A stretch of 64,000 nt of DNA from DASXRU01 sp039933315 (GCA_039933315.1 JBDTOI010000002.1:1-64000), one strand, 5' to 3'; counted from the stretch's first letter, positions 35,528-44,797 are shown. Numbers and translations: made by a program. Notes: generated by a model from the letters alone, not told the origin.

Positions 35528-35617
35528 TCCTTCGTGTAGCTTAATCCGATTTCGTGGATCGTATGGCTCCGAGTCCTAAGCACACGATCCACGAAATCAC
35601 ACGAAGCAACACGAACC
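35528..35617. repeat. Inverted repeat element (family G), 90 bp
   Basis: The arms ATTTCGTGGATCGT (35549-35562) and ACGATCCACGAAAT (35584-35597) are perfectly complementary; an outer TTCGTGT/ACACGAA pair (35531-35537 and 35599-35605) encloses them. It lies upstream of the GT2 gene. A fragment AATCACACGAAC recurs at 46736. Confidence 0.85.
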
Positions 35618-35640
35618 GAAATACTTTTAACCTGGGTCGG

Positions 35641-36648
35641 CTAACGCTCTTGTAAAACCACCTCGCGAAAAATGTCAGCCAGTTTCGGCGCGCTGGCGCT
35701 TACGGAGTAATGCTGTTCGACTACCTGCCTGCCGGCGCTTCCCATTCGCGGGCCCAGTTCGCGCTCGCTGAACAACCGTTTGAGGGCAGCATACCAATCA
35801 TCGCTGGCAGCGGCCGCGAATCCCACCTTACCGTGGTCCAGGATCGCTTCATTGACGCCAACTGGACTGACCACCACCGGAAGGCCGGCTGACATGTAGG
35901 AAAGCATCTTAAAGCCACACTTCCCGCGCGCCTGCTCTGAATCTTCCAGCGGCATTAGCCCAACATCCATTTGCTGGACCAGGCCCACCTCATTGGCCGG
36001 GGACCATTGCTCAAATCGCCATTTGTCGTCCGGCAGGTTCTGGAACGAAGGCGCGCGATCGCAGATTACCAACAAGCGTGTCCCGGAGTGCTCCGCTAAG
36101 AACTGGGCCAAAGGCTTTTCGATCTCAGCGAGAAACTTAAGATTAGACCACGATCCGATCCAACCTATGGTCCAGTCCTGATGTACACGTTGCGCCGGCG
36201 GCCTCCATACCTCAGTGTCCACCGAGGTGGGTACCAGCCAAACCCTTGCGCCGGCTCGTTCGTAGTGGTCCGCCAGAAAACGATTACCGGCGATTACGCC
36301 GTCACAATGCCGGGCAATCTCAATTGAGAAGTCGGATTTGTAAGGCAACCAGATGGCATCATCAACATCGAAGACCCGTCTCTTTCCGGCCGCGGCCTCA
36401 AGCGTAAACTTTCCCGAAACCAACTCCCGTCCCAGCCAGGTCACATCGCTAAACCTGGAGGCCAACAGACCCGGAATCCGCAGCGCCTTTGCCAGTAAAG
36501 GCAGGGGCTCGATCTTGTACCGATTGATCAAAGGCCTGTGTTCACCAACTTCTACCCCCAGGCGACTCAGCGGTTCAATGAACTGCCGGATACGAAACCT
36601 GCTGGAAGGGTCGACTTTGCTCGCCGTCAGGGCAGTCACCTTGATCAT
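35641..36648 (-). CDS. Glycosyltransferase family 4
   Basis: A 335-residue GT4-type protein (residues about 155-325 are the C-domain: TIGWIGSWSNLKFL, then a GT-B Rossmann domain with MPLEDSEQARGKCGFKMLSY, in which Glu is the donor-binding residue). The N-domain has the basic FRIRQFIEPL region. The ATG start at 36648 precedes a possible short-spaced site. It lies in the middle of the glycan locus with a MurJ-like flippase upstream on the same strand. Confidence 0.9.
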   Translation of the reverse strand: MIKVTALTASKVDPSSRFRIRQFIEPLSRLGVEVGEHRPLINRYKIEPLPLLAKALRIPGLLASRFSDVTWLGRELVSGKFTLEAAAGKRRVFDVDDAIWLPYKSDFSIEIARHCDGVIAGNRFLADHYERAGARVWLVPTSVDTEVWRPPAQRVHQDWTIGWIGSWSNLKFLAEIEKPLAQFLAEHSGTRLLVICDRAPSFQNLPDDKWRFEQWSPANEVGLVQQMDVGLMPLEDSEQARGKCGFKMLSYMSAGLPVVVSPVGVNEAILDHGKVGFAAAASDDWYAALKRLFSERELGPRMGSAGRQVVEQHYSVSASAPKLADIFREVVLQER

Positions 36649-36669
36649 GGTAGCTGTTGCGCGATCACT

Positions 36670-36720
36670 GTAGGGGCGTCACTCCGTGGGCGCCCCTCCG
36701 TTTCTTCGTGACACCCCTAC
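36670..36720. repeat. Short inverted repeat (family H)
   Basis: GTAGGGGCGTCAC and GTGACACCCCTAC form arms with one mismatch, around a centre with a second GGGGCG/CGCCCC pair. The element overlaps the flippase stop codon (36717-36719). Confidence 0.85.
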
Positions 36721-37991
36721 AATCCTTTCTGGCGCCGGGGAATCACCCAACCTTCGAGTAAGAGAATCTGGATTATCAGGTTAACAAACAGATAGATGCT
36801 GGTCACAACTGCCAGGCCCATCAGGCCATACTGCATGAACGCTATGACCTTCGCCGGCACATAGAGCGTAAAGGTAATGATCGACATGCGGGTCGGAGTT
36901 GAGGTATCTCCCATGGCATAAAATGTCGTGGATGTAATCTGGCCCATAGCGCCACCAATGAAAAAACCGACCAGCGCGACCATAATCAGCCATAGCAAAT
37001 GAACGTTGTCTGCGGTGACTCCGCCGTGGCCAATTAGTAAATTGAGTATTCGCTCGCCGGCCAGCAGAAGGATCACGTAGCCCGCCGCAGCCAACCCGCC
37101 AATCATCAACAAGCGCCTTTGATAGATACGTTTGAAAGTGGACCACCTCCCGGCGGCCGCTTCGATCGCCAGCTGCGGCACCATCGGAGCGGCGATGGCC
37201 TTTTCGGCGATCACGTTGGCGACCCCGTAAATTTGCTGGCCAATGTAAAGCAATGACAGTCCGCCCGCCGGCGCCATCGATGCCAGATAGCGATCAACCA
37301 GCGGGTCGGTTCGGTAGTATGCCGTTCCTATTAGCAACGGCCGGATGCGTCGCCTTGCTTCTCGCATTGCCTCCGAGTCCCATCGCGGCCACTGCCAGCG
37401 CCCCAGGCCGGGCAGCAACCAAAGCACTTGCATTAGAGTTCGAAGAACAATGATGAAAGCGGCGGCCGCGATTCCATAAATCGCGAGCAGTTTGATAATC
37501 AGTCCCAGTGCCACGAGATTGGACAAAAGCGTAGATAGCTCAACCCATATGAATTGCTTGCGCGCATGGTATACGGACCAGAGCACCGAAACTGAGGCGG
37601 TTAAGATCATACTAACGAGTTGAATCTTGGTCAGACTAACGGTCAACAATTTTGCCGGAACGGAGAATCCCGGAACCAGCCACGGCACCCAGTAGCCGGC
37701 AGTGACAAACAGGGCCAGGGCCAGGATCGTAAAGAGCGCGCTCACGCCGAGAAAGAAGCCCCACGCGTTTTGGCGAAAAGTGATTTCATTCTCGGTGGCC
37801 AGCAAGGGCACCAGTACGTGCGTCAGCGAGGAGCTAACTACGCTCAGGATTAAGGTCGGCAAAGCCATGGCCGCGAACAGTGCGTCTGTTTCAATTCCTA
37901 CGCCGAGTTGTGTTATGACGTACCACTGGAACAGCAGTGAGAGAAGAATATTGGCGCCGGCAAGAACTGCAAGAGTCAGGGTCTGCTTCAT
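36717..37991 (-). CDS. MurJ/MviN-like lipid flippase
   Basis: A 424-residue integral membrane protein with about 12 hydrophobic segments, of the MurJ/MOP family. The N-terminal TM1 with GIETDALFAAMALPTLILSV is characteristic (MurJ has ...DAFFVAFRIP-type sequence). Arg pairs (MREARRRIRPLLIG) and Asp/Lys in TM2 and TM8 fit a lipid cargo. It is shorter than MurJ (about 510 residues). In a glycan locus it is more likely a Wzx-type flippase for the lipid-linked unit than the lipid II flippase. No MurJ-like gene is duplicated here. Confidence 0.85.
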   Translation of the reverse strand: MKQTLTLAVLAGANILLSLLFQWYVITQLGVGIETDALFAAMALPTLILSVVSSSLTHVLVPLLATENEITFRQNAWGFFLGVSALFTILALALFVTAGYWVPWLVPGFSVPAKLLTVSLTKIQLVSMILTASVSVLWSVYHARKQFIWVELSTLLSNLVALGLIIKLLAIYGIAAAAFIIVLRTLMQVLWLLPGLGRWQWPRWDSEAMREARRRIRPLLIGTAYYRTDPLVDRYLASMAPAGGLSLLYIGQQIYGVANVIAEKAIAAPMVPQLAIEAAAGRWSTFKRIYQRRLLMIGGLAAAGYVILLLAGERILNLLIGHGGVTADNVHLLWLIMVALVGFFIGGAMGQITSTTFYAMGDTSTPTRMSIITFTLYVPAKVIAFMQYGLMGLAVVTSIYLFVNLIIQILLLEGWVIPRRQKGL

Positions 37992-38000
37992 TAAGTGTGT

Positions 38001-38020
38001 AACGCAAACTTTAGTTTGCG
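38001..38020. repeat. Short palindrome (family F)
   Basis: AACGCAAACTTTAGTTTGCG lies just upstream of the flippase start. It is a palindrome with a four-base centre, of the same family as 17719, 21907 and 52457. Confidence 0.8.
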
Positions 38021-38085
38021 ACTAATCAAAGTCCACGTGAACGAAGGAAGAGCTTATATTTGATCACCAGCATTATTTCAAACAG

Positions 38086-38276
38086 TGTCACAGACTTCAG
38101 TCTGTGATTCCCGATCGCAGACACAAGTTTTGACCTTCATGCTTTTCCAGCGAGCAGATGGCCACTTGCAATCACAGACTGAAGTCTGTGCCACATTGAA
38201 GACACAAGTTTTGACCTTCATGCTTTCCACGTTGAGCAGATGGCCACTTGCAATCACAGACTGAAGTCTGTGCCAC
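38086..38276. repeat. Palindrome family I with an 81-base tandem duplication
   Basis: CACAGACTTCAGTCTGTG occurs at 38090, followed by two tandem copies of an 81-base unit starting at 38119 and 38200. Each unit contains CACAGACTGAAGTCTGTGCC. The second copy ends five bases before the GT4 start codon (38281). Other copies of the palindrome pair are at 54548 and 62210. Confidence 0.9.
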
Positions 38277-38280
38277 TAAT

Positions 38281-39414
38281 TTGATTAAAGTCCTGCACAT
38301 TCTGGATTCGTTAAATCGCGGTGGCGCTGAGACCATGATGCTGGACGTTTGTCGTAACGCGCGTGCTAATGGTCTGGATTTGACGTTCGTGGCGACCGGA
38401 GGCGGCGATCTCGAGAATGAGTTTCGCGACTCCGGCGTTGAGTTTATCCGGCTGAAAAGAAAACTACCTGTCGATCTGGCCCTGGCTTTAGAGCTGCGGC
38501 GGATTATCGCCGAGCACGGCATTCGGGTGGTGCATAGCCATCAACCAGTCGAAGCCCTGCACCTGTACCTGGCCACTCGCGGCAGTGACACTAAAAAAGC
38601 ACTGACACTGCATGGGGTTTACCCGGGAACTAAAAACGAGCTGGCCCTCAGATTTGTCCTGCCTCGCATCGACGCTAAGATCGCCGTCAGTCAGAATCTT
38701 TTACAAGAGCTGCAGGCGAATAAGACTATTGCGGGTGAAAACTGTTTTCTCATCAATAACGGCGTCGACCCGGCGCGACTGCAGTCTGCGGGGCGAAAAC
38801 TGCGCACCGAATTGGGCCTGCAGGATGACGCATTACTCCTGGGCATGGTCGGCAACTTCCAACCTGTGGCGCTGAAGGATCAGTTAACAGTGTGCCGGGC
38901 GCTACCGGATATCTTCGCTCGAGTTCCCCAGGCGCAATTCATCTTTGCCGGCGCGCGCTCTGCAGCAGCGCCGGAGCTTTTTGATGAATGCGTAGAGCTT
39001 TGCCGTCGAGAAGGTATTGATCATCGAGTCCACTTCCTCGGAAAGCGCACTGACATTGCGGACGTGTTGAGTTCGCTCGATGTATTCGTACTTTCCAGTC
39101 TACGTGAAGGCTCGCCGATTTCCGTGATCGAAGCCATGATGGCCGGTGTGCCCACGGTGCTATCCGATATTCCGGCGCTACGCGAGGTCTCGAATGAAGG
39201 AGAGCAGGCGGTTTTGTTTCGAACGGGAGATCGGGATGATCTGGCAGCAAAACTTGCCGCCCTTGTTAACGACTCAGAGGAGCGTCAACGTCTTGCTTCC
39301 AACGCCAGACAATGGGCCCGGGAAAGTTTTGGTATCGATCGGCACATCGCGGATTTGGTGAGACTTTATGATTCGTTGGTATCATCGGATGCCCTACCAC
39401 TCGCGAACGTATGA
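38281..39414 (+). CDS. Glycosyltransferase family 4
   Basis: A 377-residue GT4 protein: HILDSLNRGGAETMM (N-domain Gly-rich loop), VSQNLLQEL, LGMVGNFQPVAL, FLGKRTDIADVLSSLDVFVL and the Glu motif in REGSPISVIEAMMAGVPTV. The frame is open upstream to 38248, but that part is repeat DNA, so I use the TTG at 38281 five bases after the last repeat copy. No ribosome site is visible. The gene follows the repeat directly and is on the opposite strand to the flippase. Confidence 0.88.
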   Translation: MIKVLHILDSLNRGGAETMMLDVCRNARANGLDLTFVATGGGDLENEFRDSGVEFIRLKRKLPVDLALALELRRIIAEHGIRVVHSHQPVEALHLYLATRGSDTKKALTLHGVYPGTKNELALRFVLPRIDAKIAVSQNLLQELQANKTIAGENCFLINNGVDPARLQSAGRKLRTELGLQDDALLLGMVGNFQPVALKDQLTVCRALPDIFARVPQAQFIFAGARSAAAPELFDECVELCRREGIDHRVHFLGKRTDIADVLSSLDVFVLSSLREGSPISVIEAMMAGVPTVLSDIPALREVSNEGEQAVLFRTGDRDDLAAKLAALVNDSEERQRLASNARQWARESFGIDRHIADLVRLYDSLVSSDALPLANV

Positions 39415-39474
39415 CCCGCGCTGCTATACTCAAATTTGAAATACAGTCGCCGGTCCGCACAAAAGGCAACCGAA

Positions 39475-39726
39475 ATGAAAGAAATATTCACTGCTACTAT
39501 ATGGCAAGAGGGGAAGTGGTACATAGCTCAGTGCAGGGAGTTTGAGATTGCCAGTCAGGGCAGTACCAAAGAGGAGGCGCTGGAGAATCTGACTGAGGCT
39601 ATTGAGGCCCACTTCGCGCCTCCGGTCGCGACCCTTGTTCCAGAAGTGATAGCCTTCGAAGCCGAGGTCGAACCGTGGGCCCTGGTAGATGCCGACGCGC
39701 GCGCCAGCGGTGACCGGGTTGACTAA
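39475..39726 (+). CDS. hicB: HicB-type antitoxin
   Basis: An 83-residue protein with the HicB partial RNase H fold: FTATIWQEGKWYIAQC, the Gly-Ser element and TKEEALENLTEAI. It is the antitoxin of the pair; the toxin gene overlaps its stop by one base (TAATG). The order antitoxin first is unusual but seen in many HicBA loci. Ribosome site AAGGC lies at good spacing before the ATG at 39475. Confidence 0.9.
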   Translation: MKEIFTATIWQEGKWYIAQCREFEIASQGSTKEEALENLTEAIEAHFAPPVATLVPEVIAFEAEVEPWALVDADARASGDRVD

Positions 39727-39950
39727 TGGCGTTGCTTAGATCTCTCCCTTACCGTGTCGTGAAGCGCAAACTCGAGACAGCTGGATTCGAAGAGAGACCC
39801 GGCAGAGGGAGTCATCGTAAGTTTGTGAAGTTCACTCGAGAGGGTGTAGTTACCGCCATCGTTCCTCAGCACCGCGAGATTGCCCTCGGCACACTGCGGA
39901 GTATCTTACGCCAGGCAATGTTGACTCCTGACGAATTCGACGCGTTATGA
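39726..39950 (+). CDS. hicA: HicA-type mRNA interferase toxin
   Basis: A 74-residue HicA (YcfA family) toxin with the double-stranded-RNA-binding-like fold: LPYRVVKRKLETAGFEERPG then the catalytic-His motif GRGSHRKFV and the final IALGTLRSILRQAMLTPDEF. It cleaves mRNA on ribosomes and is held by HicB. A DUF4062 gene follows 68 bases downstream. Confidence 0.92.
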   Translation: MALLRSLPYRVVKRKLETAGFEERPGRGSHRKFVKFTREGVVTAIVPQHREIALGTLRSILRQAMLTPDEFDAL

Positions 39951-40017
39951 GGCCGTCGAAAGACAAACGGATTATCTAAAACCCACCTTCTCACGAGGCT
40001 CAGAATGAGAAAGCAGT

Positions 40018-41010
40018 ATGGCTCATAAGAAAAAGCTTCAAGTATTTGTTTCCTCAACCTACACCGACCTGCACGAAGAGCGACAAGCCGCCGTCGAAGC
40101 TATCCTAACCGCAGGACACATACCTGCCGGCATGGAACTCTTCGCCGCCGGAGATCAATCGCAGATGAGCGTCATCAGGCGGTGGATAGATGAATCCGAT
40201 GTTTACTTGCTGATTCTGGGAGGACGTTACGGCAGCATCGAACCGGAGAGTGGCAAGAGTTATATCGAACTGGAGTATGAGTATGCAGTCGCGCAAAACA
40301 AACCATTCTTCGCGGTTGTGATTGAGGAAGATCATCTTGAGAAAAAGGTAAAGAGTGCAGGTACCAAGGTGATCGAGCGGGATAATCCTCAAAAACTCAA
40401 GGACTTTAAGGCGCAGGTCCTGGGCAAGTTGGTGAAGTTCTGGCGTGATCCCCGTGACATAAAACTCGCCATTCTGGAAACGATGTCTGAATTCAGTCGG
40501 CGTGATGATCTCACTGGTTGGATTCCGGGTAGCGAGGCGATGAACGCGGGCGCGGTAGCGGAGGAGATGGCCCGACTGGCCAAGGAAAATGCCGAGTTGC
40601 GTCAACAAGTCGCAAACATGTCACCGGATCCCGCATCCTATAACGGCCTAACATTCGATGGGATGTATAAGATCCTGTTAGAGGAAGAGGCAAATATTTC
40701 CGAATTCTCGCCAGAATCTATTGAAGTATTTAACCAGGTTGCTGAAATCTTCGGAGATTCAAAACCAGGTCTTATTCACCTGTTCTGGTTGAGCGGCAAC
40801 CTGTTTCGACAGCGGCATTATTTGAACTTTTACCTGGGCCAACCGCCGCATGGGATAATGTTAAGATTAGCCGAATTCGGTCTCGTCGTTGACGAAGGAT
40901 CCTTCAGCTTCATTCTAACGGAAACTGGCAGGCAATTACTCCTGCGGTTAAGACTGGAGCGCGACACCAGAAAGGCAGAGGAACTTGTCAGATACAACAT
41001 GCCCTTCTAA
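40018..41010 (+). CDS. DUF4062 domain protein, possible defence effector
   Basis: A 330-residue protein. Residues 3-110 are a DUF4062 domain (KLQVFVSSTYTDLHEERQ, a TIR-like SST-x-x-D-L motif; then IPAGMELFAAGDQSQMS, DESDVYLLILGGRYGS and YIELEYEYA). Related domains occur in nucleotide-hydrolysing or signalling defence proteins. A helical spacer follows, then a C-terminal domain (about 215-330, YNGLTFDGMYKILLEEEANI and LRLAEFGLVVDEGSFSF) that may be a winged helix but is not recognised. With HicBA it forms a small island inside the glycan locus, suggesting horizontal gain. Function is inferred. Confidence 0.7.
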   Translation: MAHKKKLQVFVSSTYTDLHEERQAAVEAILTAGHIPAGMELFAAGDQSQMSVIRRWIDESDVYLLILGGRYGSIEPESGKSYIELEYEYAVAQNKPFFAVVIEEDHLEKKVKSAGTKVIERDNPQKLKDFKAQVLGKLVKFWRDPRDIKLAILETMSEFSRRDDLTGWIPGSEAMNAGAVAEEMARLAKENAELRQQVANMSPDPASYNGLTFDGMYKILLEEEANISEFSPESIEVFNQVAEIFGDSKPGLIHLFWLSGNLFRQRHYLNFYLGQPPHGIMLRLAEFGLVVDEGSFSFILTETGRQLLLRLRLERDTRKAEELVRYNMPF

Positions 41011-41107
41011 TGACTGGATTTGCAGGTTGAGGTGAAAAAACTCATCGTTCTCCGTAAACGTGGAAACAGTTGATCGACACGTGCCGTCTAATTCTTGAAC
41101 CCCCTCT

Positions 41108-42682
41108 TTAGCGTGGGTTGATGTTTCCCAGATAGATTGATCCATCCTTGGCTGTGGAGATCGCTGTTAACGATAGGCGTATCCTTAGCTCACTTTCCGC
41201 TGGCTGGTACCAGCGTTCCGGCAGCGTGTTGAAGTAAACCAGCACGCTTTTCTTTTCCCTCAGAGTCTTTCTCATTTTTTCCAACTCAGCTTCGTAGTTC
41301 TGATTGGCCCTCCCGGTAACGAAAACAGTCTTTTCGGGGATGAACTGTCCCGGCCGGCCGGTAAGGTAATAGATACCGTCGTAACCGTTGGAATAAATGA
41401 AAACCTCGGGCGGCAGATTCCTGAGGTACGCGATCGTTTGCGAGTCTTTCCATATTCTGCTGGCATAAATCTGACCATCCTGCCGCGTGCGATTGAACCA
41501 GTTTACCGCCCGCAGCGAGTAAGAGCCGAGCAGGTTCACTGCCACCAGTACCAAAGCCATCCGGATTACGCGACGTCCGTCAAAATGCGGCCAGAATTTC
41601 CATACTACACACAAGAACAGAATGATTGAGACCGCGTGGACGGGAACCATGGCGCGGTCATCGAAAATCACGACATCGAATAGCGTCGCCGTGATAACTA
41701 AAAAACCAACGTAGCAAACAACAAAAATCAAAATCACGAGAGGTAATTTCGCCAAGCCGTAATGGGGGCTGGGTGTTCCGCCGGACCTTACCCGCGTGGA
41801 TGACGACTGTCTGACCTGCTTCCAGAGATAAAGAATGAAGATACTCGCCACAATGACTTCCGCGACAAAGAACGCGGCTCGCAAGTCAGTGCGCACCTTA
41901 CCCAGGAGCAACCAGGAAGAGAACGTCGAAAATACCAGTACGACTTGCTTCAGACCGGGTAAGTGAAAATCCAGCTGCCGATCAGTTGCTGCTCCGCTAA
42001 GCCGGGCGTTGCGCAGCATCCACACCAACATCGGGATCGACGCTATGGCGCCAAAGGCTATCGCGGAAGTGAAACGTTTACGCCAATCCGGTTTACCCGC
42101 GAGCAGCAACGCAATCACGCCGGTGCTGATTACGGCTCCACCGACGTACCGGGTAAGCACGGCCAGCGCTGCCAGCAAAGCTGCTACGATCAAATACCAC
42201 CACCGCTCTGTTTCGAGAAATCTCGCCAGCGTTACCAGACAACTCACTGTCAGGAGAATGAACAACGGCTCCGTTAGGGCAAAGGTGTGCACCGAGGCTA
42301 AGTCGGGCGCTGTAAGTGTCAGTAGCGCGCCAATGATGGGAAGCCAAAACGATTCGCGTGCATAGCGGGCAATTGCCAGTCCCACGATCCACACATTCGC
42401 GCCAAAGAGCGCGGCCTGCAGCCAGCGAGCCGCAGTCTCGCCCGAGACATGAGTAGCGCTGAGCAACGCCAGCAAGGAAGGATAGAGGGGCGGATAATGG
42501 GTCAGCGGCCGGACCTCACCCTTTGCCAGCGCCATCAAACCATGGCCATCAACCAGGTTACGAGCGGCCTCCAGGTACACGGTCGAATCGGGAGTGATTC
42601 CAATTCCAAAAGGCGTAGCCAGAATGACGATCAAAACGGCTAGTAAGGCGAAGACGGCAATGAGAACGCGGGTGCTTATCAA
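41108..42682 (-). CDS. GT39-like membrane glycosyltransferase
   Basis: A 524-residue protein with about ten to twelve hydrophobic segments and a C-terminal soluble part (about residues 400-524). The first periplasmic loop has an acidic pair in GITPDSTVYLEAARN, as in ArnT/GT39 enzymes, followed by PLTHYPPLYPSL. It should use a polyprenyl-phosphate sugar donor on the periplasmic side; the GT2 gene at 34292 would make one. The TTG start lacks a clear ribosome site. It lies convergently to the DUF4062 gene. Confidence 0.82.
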   Translation of the reverse strand: MISTRVLIAVFALLAVLIVILATPFGIGITPDSTVYLEAARNLVDGHGLMALAKGEVRPLTHYPPLYPSLLALLSATHVSGETAARWLQAALFGANVWIVGLAIARYARESFWLPIIGALLTLTAPDLASVHTFALTEPLFILLTVSCLVTLARFLETERWWYLIVAALLAALAVLTRYVGGAVISTGVIALLLAGKPDWRKRFTSAIAFGAIASIPMLVWMLRNARLSGAATDRQLDFHLPGLKQVVLVFSTFSSWLLLGKVRTDLRAAFFVAEVIVASIFILYLWKQVRQSSSTRVRSGGTPSPHYGLAKLPLVILIFVVCYVGFLVITATLFDVVIFDDRAMVPVHAVSIILFLCVVWKFWPHFDGRRVIRMALVLVAVNLLGSYSLRAVNWFNRTRQDGQIYASRIWKDSQTIAYLRNLPPEVFIYSNGYDGIYYLTGRPGQFIPEKTVFVTGRANQNYEAELEKMRKTLREKKSVLVYFNTLPERWYQPAESELRIRLSLTAISTAKDGSIYLGNINPR

Positions 42683-42729
42683 TTCAGTGATTCAGTCTGC
42701 AGAAAGTGTCACCATCATCGAGCAGTAGG

Positions 42730-42985
42730 GTAGTGGTGCAGTTTGAACTTAACGGCGAAGGCGTTGGCTAATTCCAGCCCAGGGTTTGCTTTGAAACCCT
42801 GGGGATAAGATGCCTGTTGGTCTTGTCGCAACTCTGAAGGAGTTGCGACAGTTTGCTGTTACCGCGCCGCAACCCTTTCAGGGTTTGCGTCCTCTGGAAA
42901 TGTGGCGCTTCTTTCCCAGGGTTGCCAAAGCGCAACCCTGGGCTGAAACTAGCCAACGCTTTCAGCGTTAAATTCAAACTGCACT
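42730..42985. repeat. Nested palindromic element (family C), about 255 bp
   Basis: Outer arms TGCAGTTTGAACTTAACG (42737-42754) and CGTTAAATTCAAACTGCA (42965-42982) differ in one position. Next inward are CAGCCCAGGGTTTGCTTTG and its complement (near 42774 and 42925). The centre holds GTCGCAACTCTGAAGGAG-type and GCAACCCTTTCAGGG-type hairpins. The inner arms are akin to the element at 27864. It fills most of a 408-bp gap between two genes. Confidence 0.9.
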
Positions 42986-43090
42986 AGCACGAGCAGTAGG
43001 CTAACGCTGAGCTAATTCGTTGGAGGTGATATATTACTCCACTTTCTGAACACTTCGGCACGCGCTGATCCAAAGCGCCTCTGACATGAA

Positions 43091-44797
43091 ATGGCAATTC
43101 GTTTCGCTCCCGTGTCATGGCTATTCGCGCTGGCGCTCTTGTTTACCTTGCTGAACGCCTTTAAGCCGCTTTGCATTGACGATACCCTTTACCATTATCA
43201 CGCCGAACAGATTGCGCAACATCCGCTCGACCCTTACGGTTTCAGAATATTTCAGAACGACCGGCCGGAGCCGGCGATTCAAGCCCTGGCGCCGGTGCTG
43301 ATGCAGTACTGGTGGGCCGTCGCCATCAGAGTTTTTGGCCCGCACCCGTTCTGGTGGAAGCTCTGGCTGTTTCCCTATGCCTTGCTGCTGGTCTTTTCTT
43401 TGCACTCGCTGCTGCGGAGATTTGCCGGGCGCTACGAAATGATTCTGACGGGCATGGTTATTCTCTCGCCGGTATTCCTGCCGAGTTTCAATCTCATGCT
43501 TGACGTCCCGGCGGCCGCACTGATTCTCTCCGCGATTGTAATTTTCCTTCGGGCGTCGGAACGCGGATCCTTGCCGCTGGCTGCCGCCGCCGGGCTAGTG
43601 ATCGGGATTGCGGCGCAGACGAAATACAACGGCCTGTTGGCCGTGGGCGTCGTCTTATTTCACTCGTTTCTATTTAAAAGATATCGCGTGGGTATGCTTG
43701 CGGCAGTAACCGCCGCAGCTTTCTTTCTTTCCTGGGAAGCTTTCATCTACCTCAGCGCCGGCCGGTCACACTTTTTGGCGCAATCGCAAACCTACGGCTC
43801 AGTGAATTTAATGGCTAAGTACGCCTACCTGGCATGGCCCATTGTCACCAGCATGGGAGCTGCGGCGCCCTTTTTCATGCTGCTGTCGTTAGTTGCACTT
43901 GGAGTGAAGCGGAGGGTTATTGCCATTGCGGCGATCGGCGTTACTCTCGGCTTTCTGCTGATTGCCTTTGTCCCGGAACGATTTCAATCGTGGGGTGGTA
44001 ATAAAAATCTCGCTCTTGCTCACGTTGTCTTCAGTGTGTTCGGCATTAGCTTTTTTGCCAGCTTCCTCTTCGTCATCAGTCGCCTGACGAAGATTTTCCG
44101 CAACGTGAAAGACTATTTGCCAGTCTGGCCGGAATACAAAGTCGAATGGTTTCTGGTGGGCTGGTGGCTGATGGAGGTAGTGGGCTATTTCGTGCTCTCG
44201 CCAATTCCAGCCGTGCGCCGGGTTTTGTTACTGCTGGTTGTTAGCACGCTGTTGGTGGGAAGGTTGTTGGCCCAATCCACGCCAGCGCGAGCGGCTTTGG
44301 TTAGATGGACCGCGTGGGGCGGTATCGCGCTCGGCCTGCTGTTTTATGCGACTGATTTCAACGATGCGTATGCGGAGAAGGCCGCGATTGAGCAAGCAAG
44401 GCAAACAATTTCGACTACGCCTCCGGGCCAGAGTACCTGGTACCTGGGACGTTGGGGTCTTCAGTTCTACGGCGAACAGGCCGGCATGAAGCCAGTGCTG
44501 CCTGACGAATCTGATTTGCATTCCGGCGACTGGCTGGTAACTACCGACAGTGTCTATGCTCCAGAGCCGGTGCTGGCCCATCTGCGGCGCTACCGTCTAA
44601 AGCCGGTGGCTGAATTTGCTATTGGTGATCGGCTGCCGCTCTCGACGATGCTTGGGTATTACAATTCCGGCATTCCGCTCCATCATCAGGAGGGCCCGCG
44701 CCGCCGTGTGAAAATCTACCGCATTGAAGGACCCGTTCAAGCGGGTGAGAGTATGTCGGACGCTAACCGGTCCTTGCCGAGTGCTTCATCTCATTAA
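43091..44797 (+). CDS. GT39-like membrane glycosyltransferase
   Basis: A 568-residue protein with about ten hydrophobic segments, a first periplasmic loop KPLCIDDTLYHYHAEQI with the family's acidic pair, and a C-terminal soluble domain. The GT39/PMT pattern is clear (DD motif and FWWKLWLFPYALLL). It is presumed to add a sugar from a lipid donor. The last two codons and the stop (SH then TAA) are within the family B repeat that begins at 44788, so the original 3' end may have been replaced. This shows no loss of the membrane domain. Confidence 0.83.
   Translation: MAIRFAPVSWLFALALLFTLLNAFKPLCIDDTLYHYHAEQIAQHPLDPYGFRIFQNDRPEPAIQALAPVLMQYWWAVAIRVFGPHPFWWKLWLFPYALLLVFSLHSLLRRFAGRYEMILTGMVILSPVFLPSFNLMLDVPAAALILSAIVIFLRASERGSLPLAAAAGLVIGIAAQTKYNGLLAVGVVLFHSFLFKRYRVGMLAAVTAAAFFLSWEAFIYLSAGRSHFLAQSQTYGSVNLMAKYAYLAWPIVTSMGAAAPFFMLLSLVALGVKRRVIAIAAIGVTLGFLLIAFVPERFQSWGGNKNLALAHVVFSVFGISFFASFLFVISRLTKIFRNVKDYLPVWPEYKVEWFLVGWWLMEVVGYFVLSPIPAVRRVLLLLVVSTLLVGRLLAQSTPARAALVRWTAWGGIALGLLFYATDFNDAYAEKAAIEQARQTISTTPPGQSTWYLGRWGLQFYGEQAGMKPVLPDESDLHSGDWLVTTDSVYAPEPVLAHLRRYRLKPVAEFAIGDRLPLSTMLGYYNSGIPLHHQEGPRRRVKIYRIEGPVQAGESMSDANRSLPSASSH

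Noticed and set aside
38086..38276. Possible CRISPR array
   Set aside because: The repeats are palindromes plus a two-copy 81-base tandem unit. Spacing and copy number do not fit a repeat-spacer array, and no cas gene is near.
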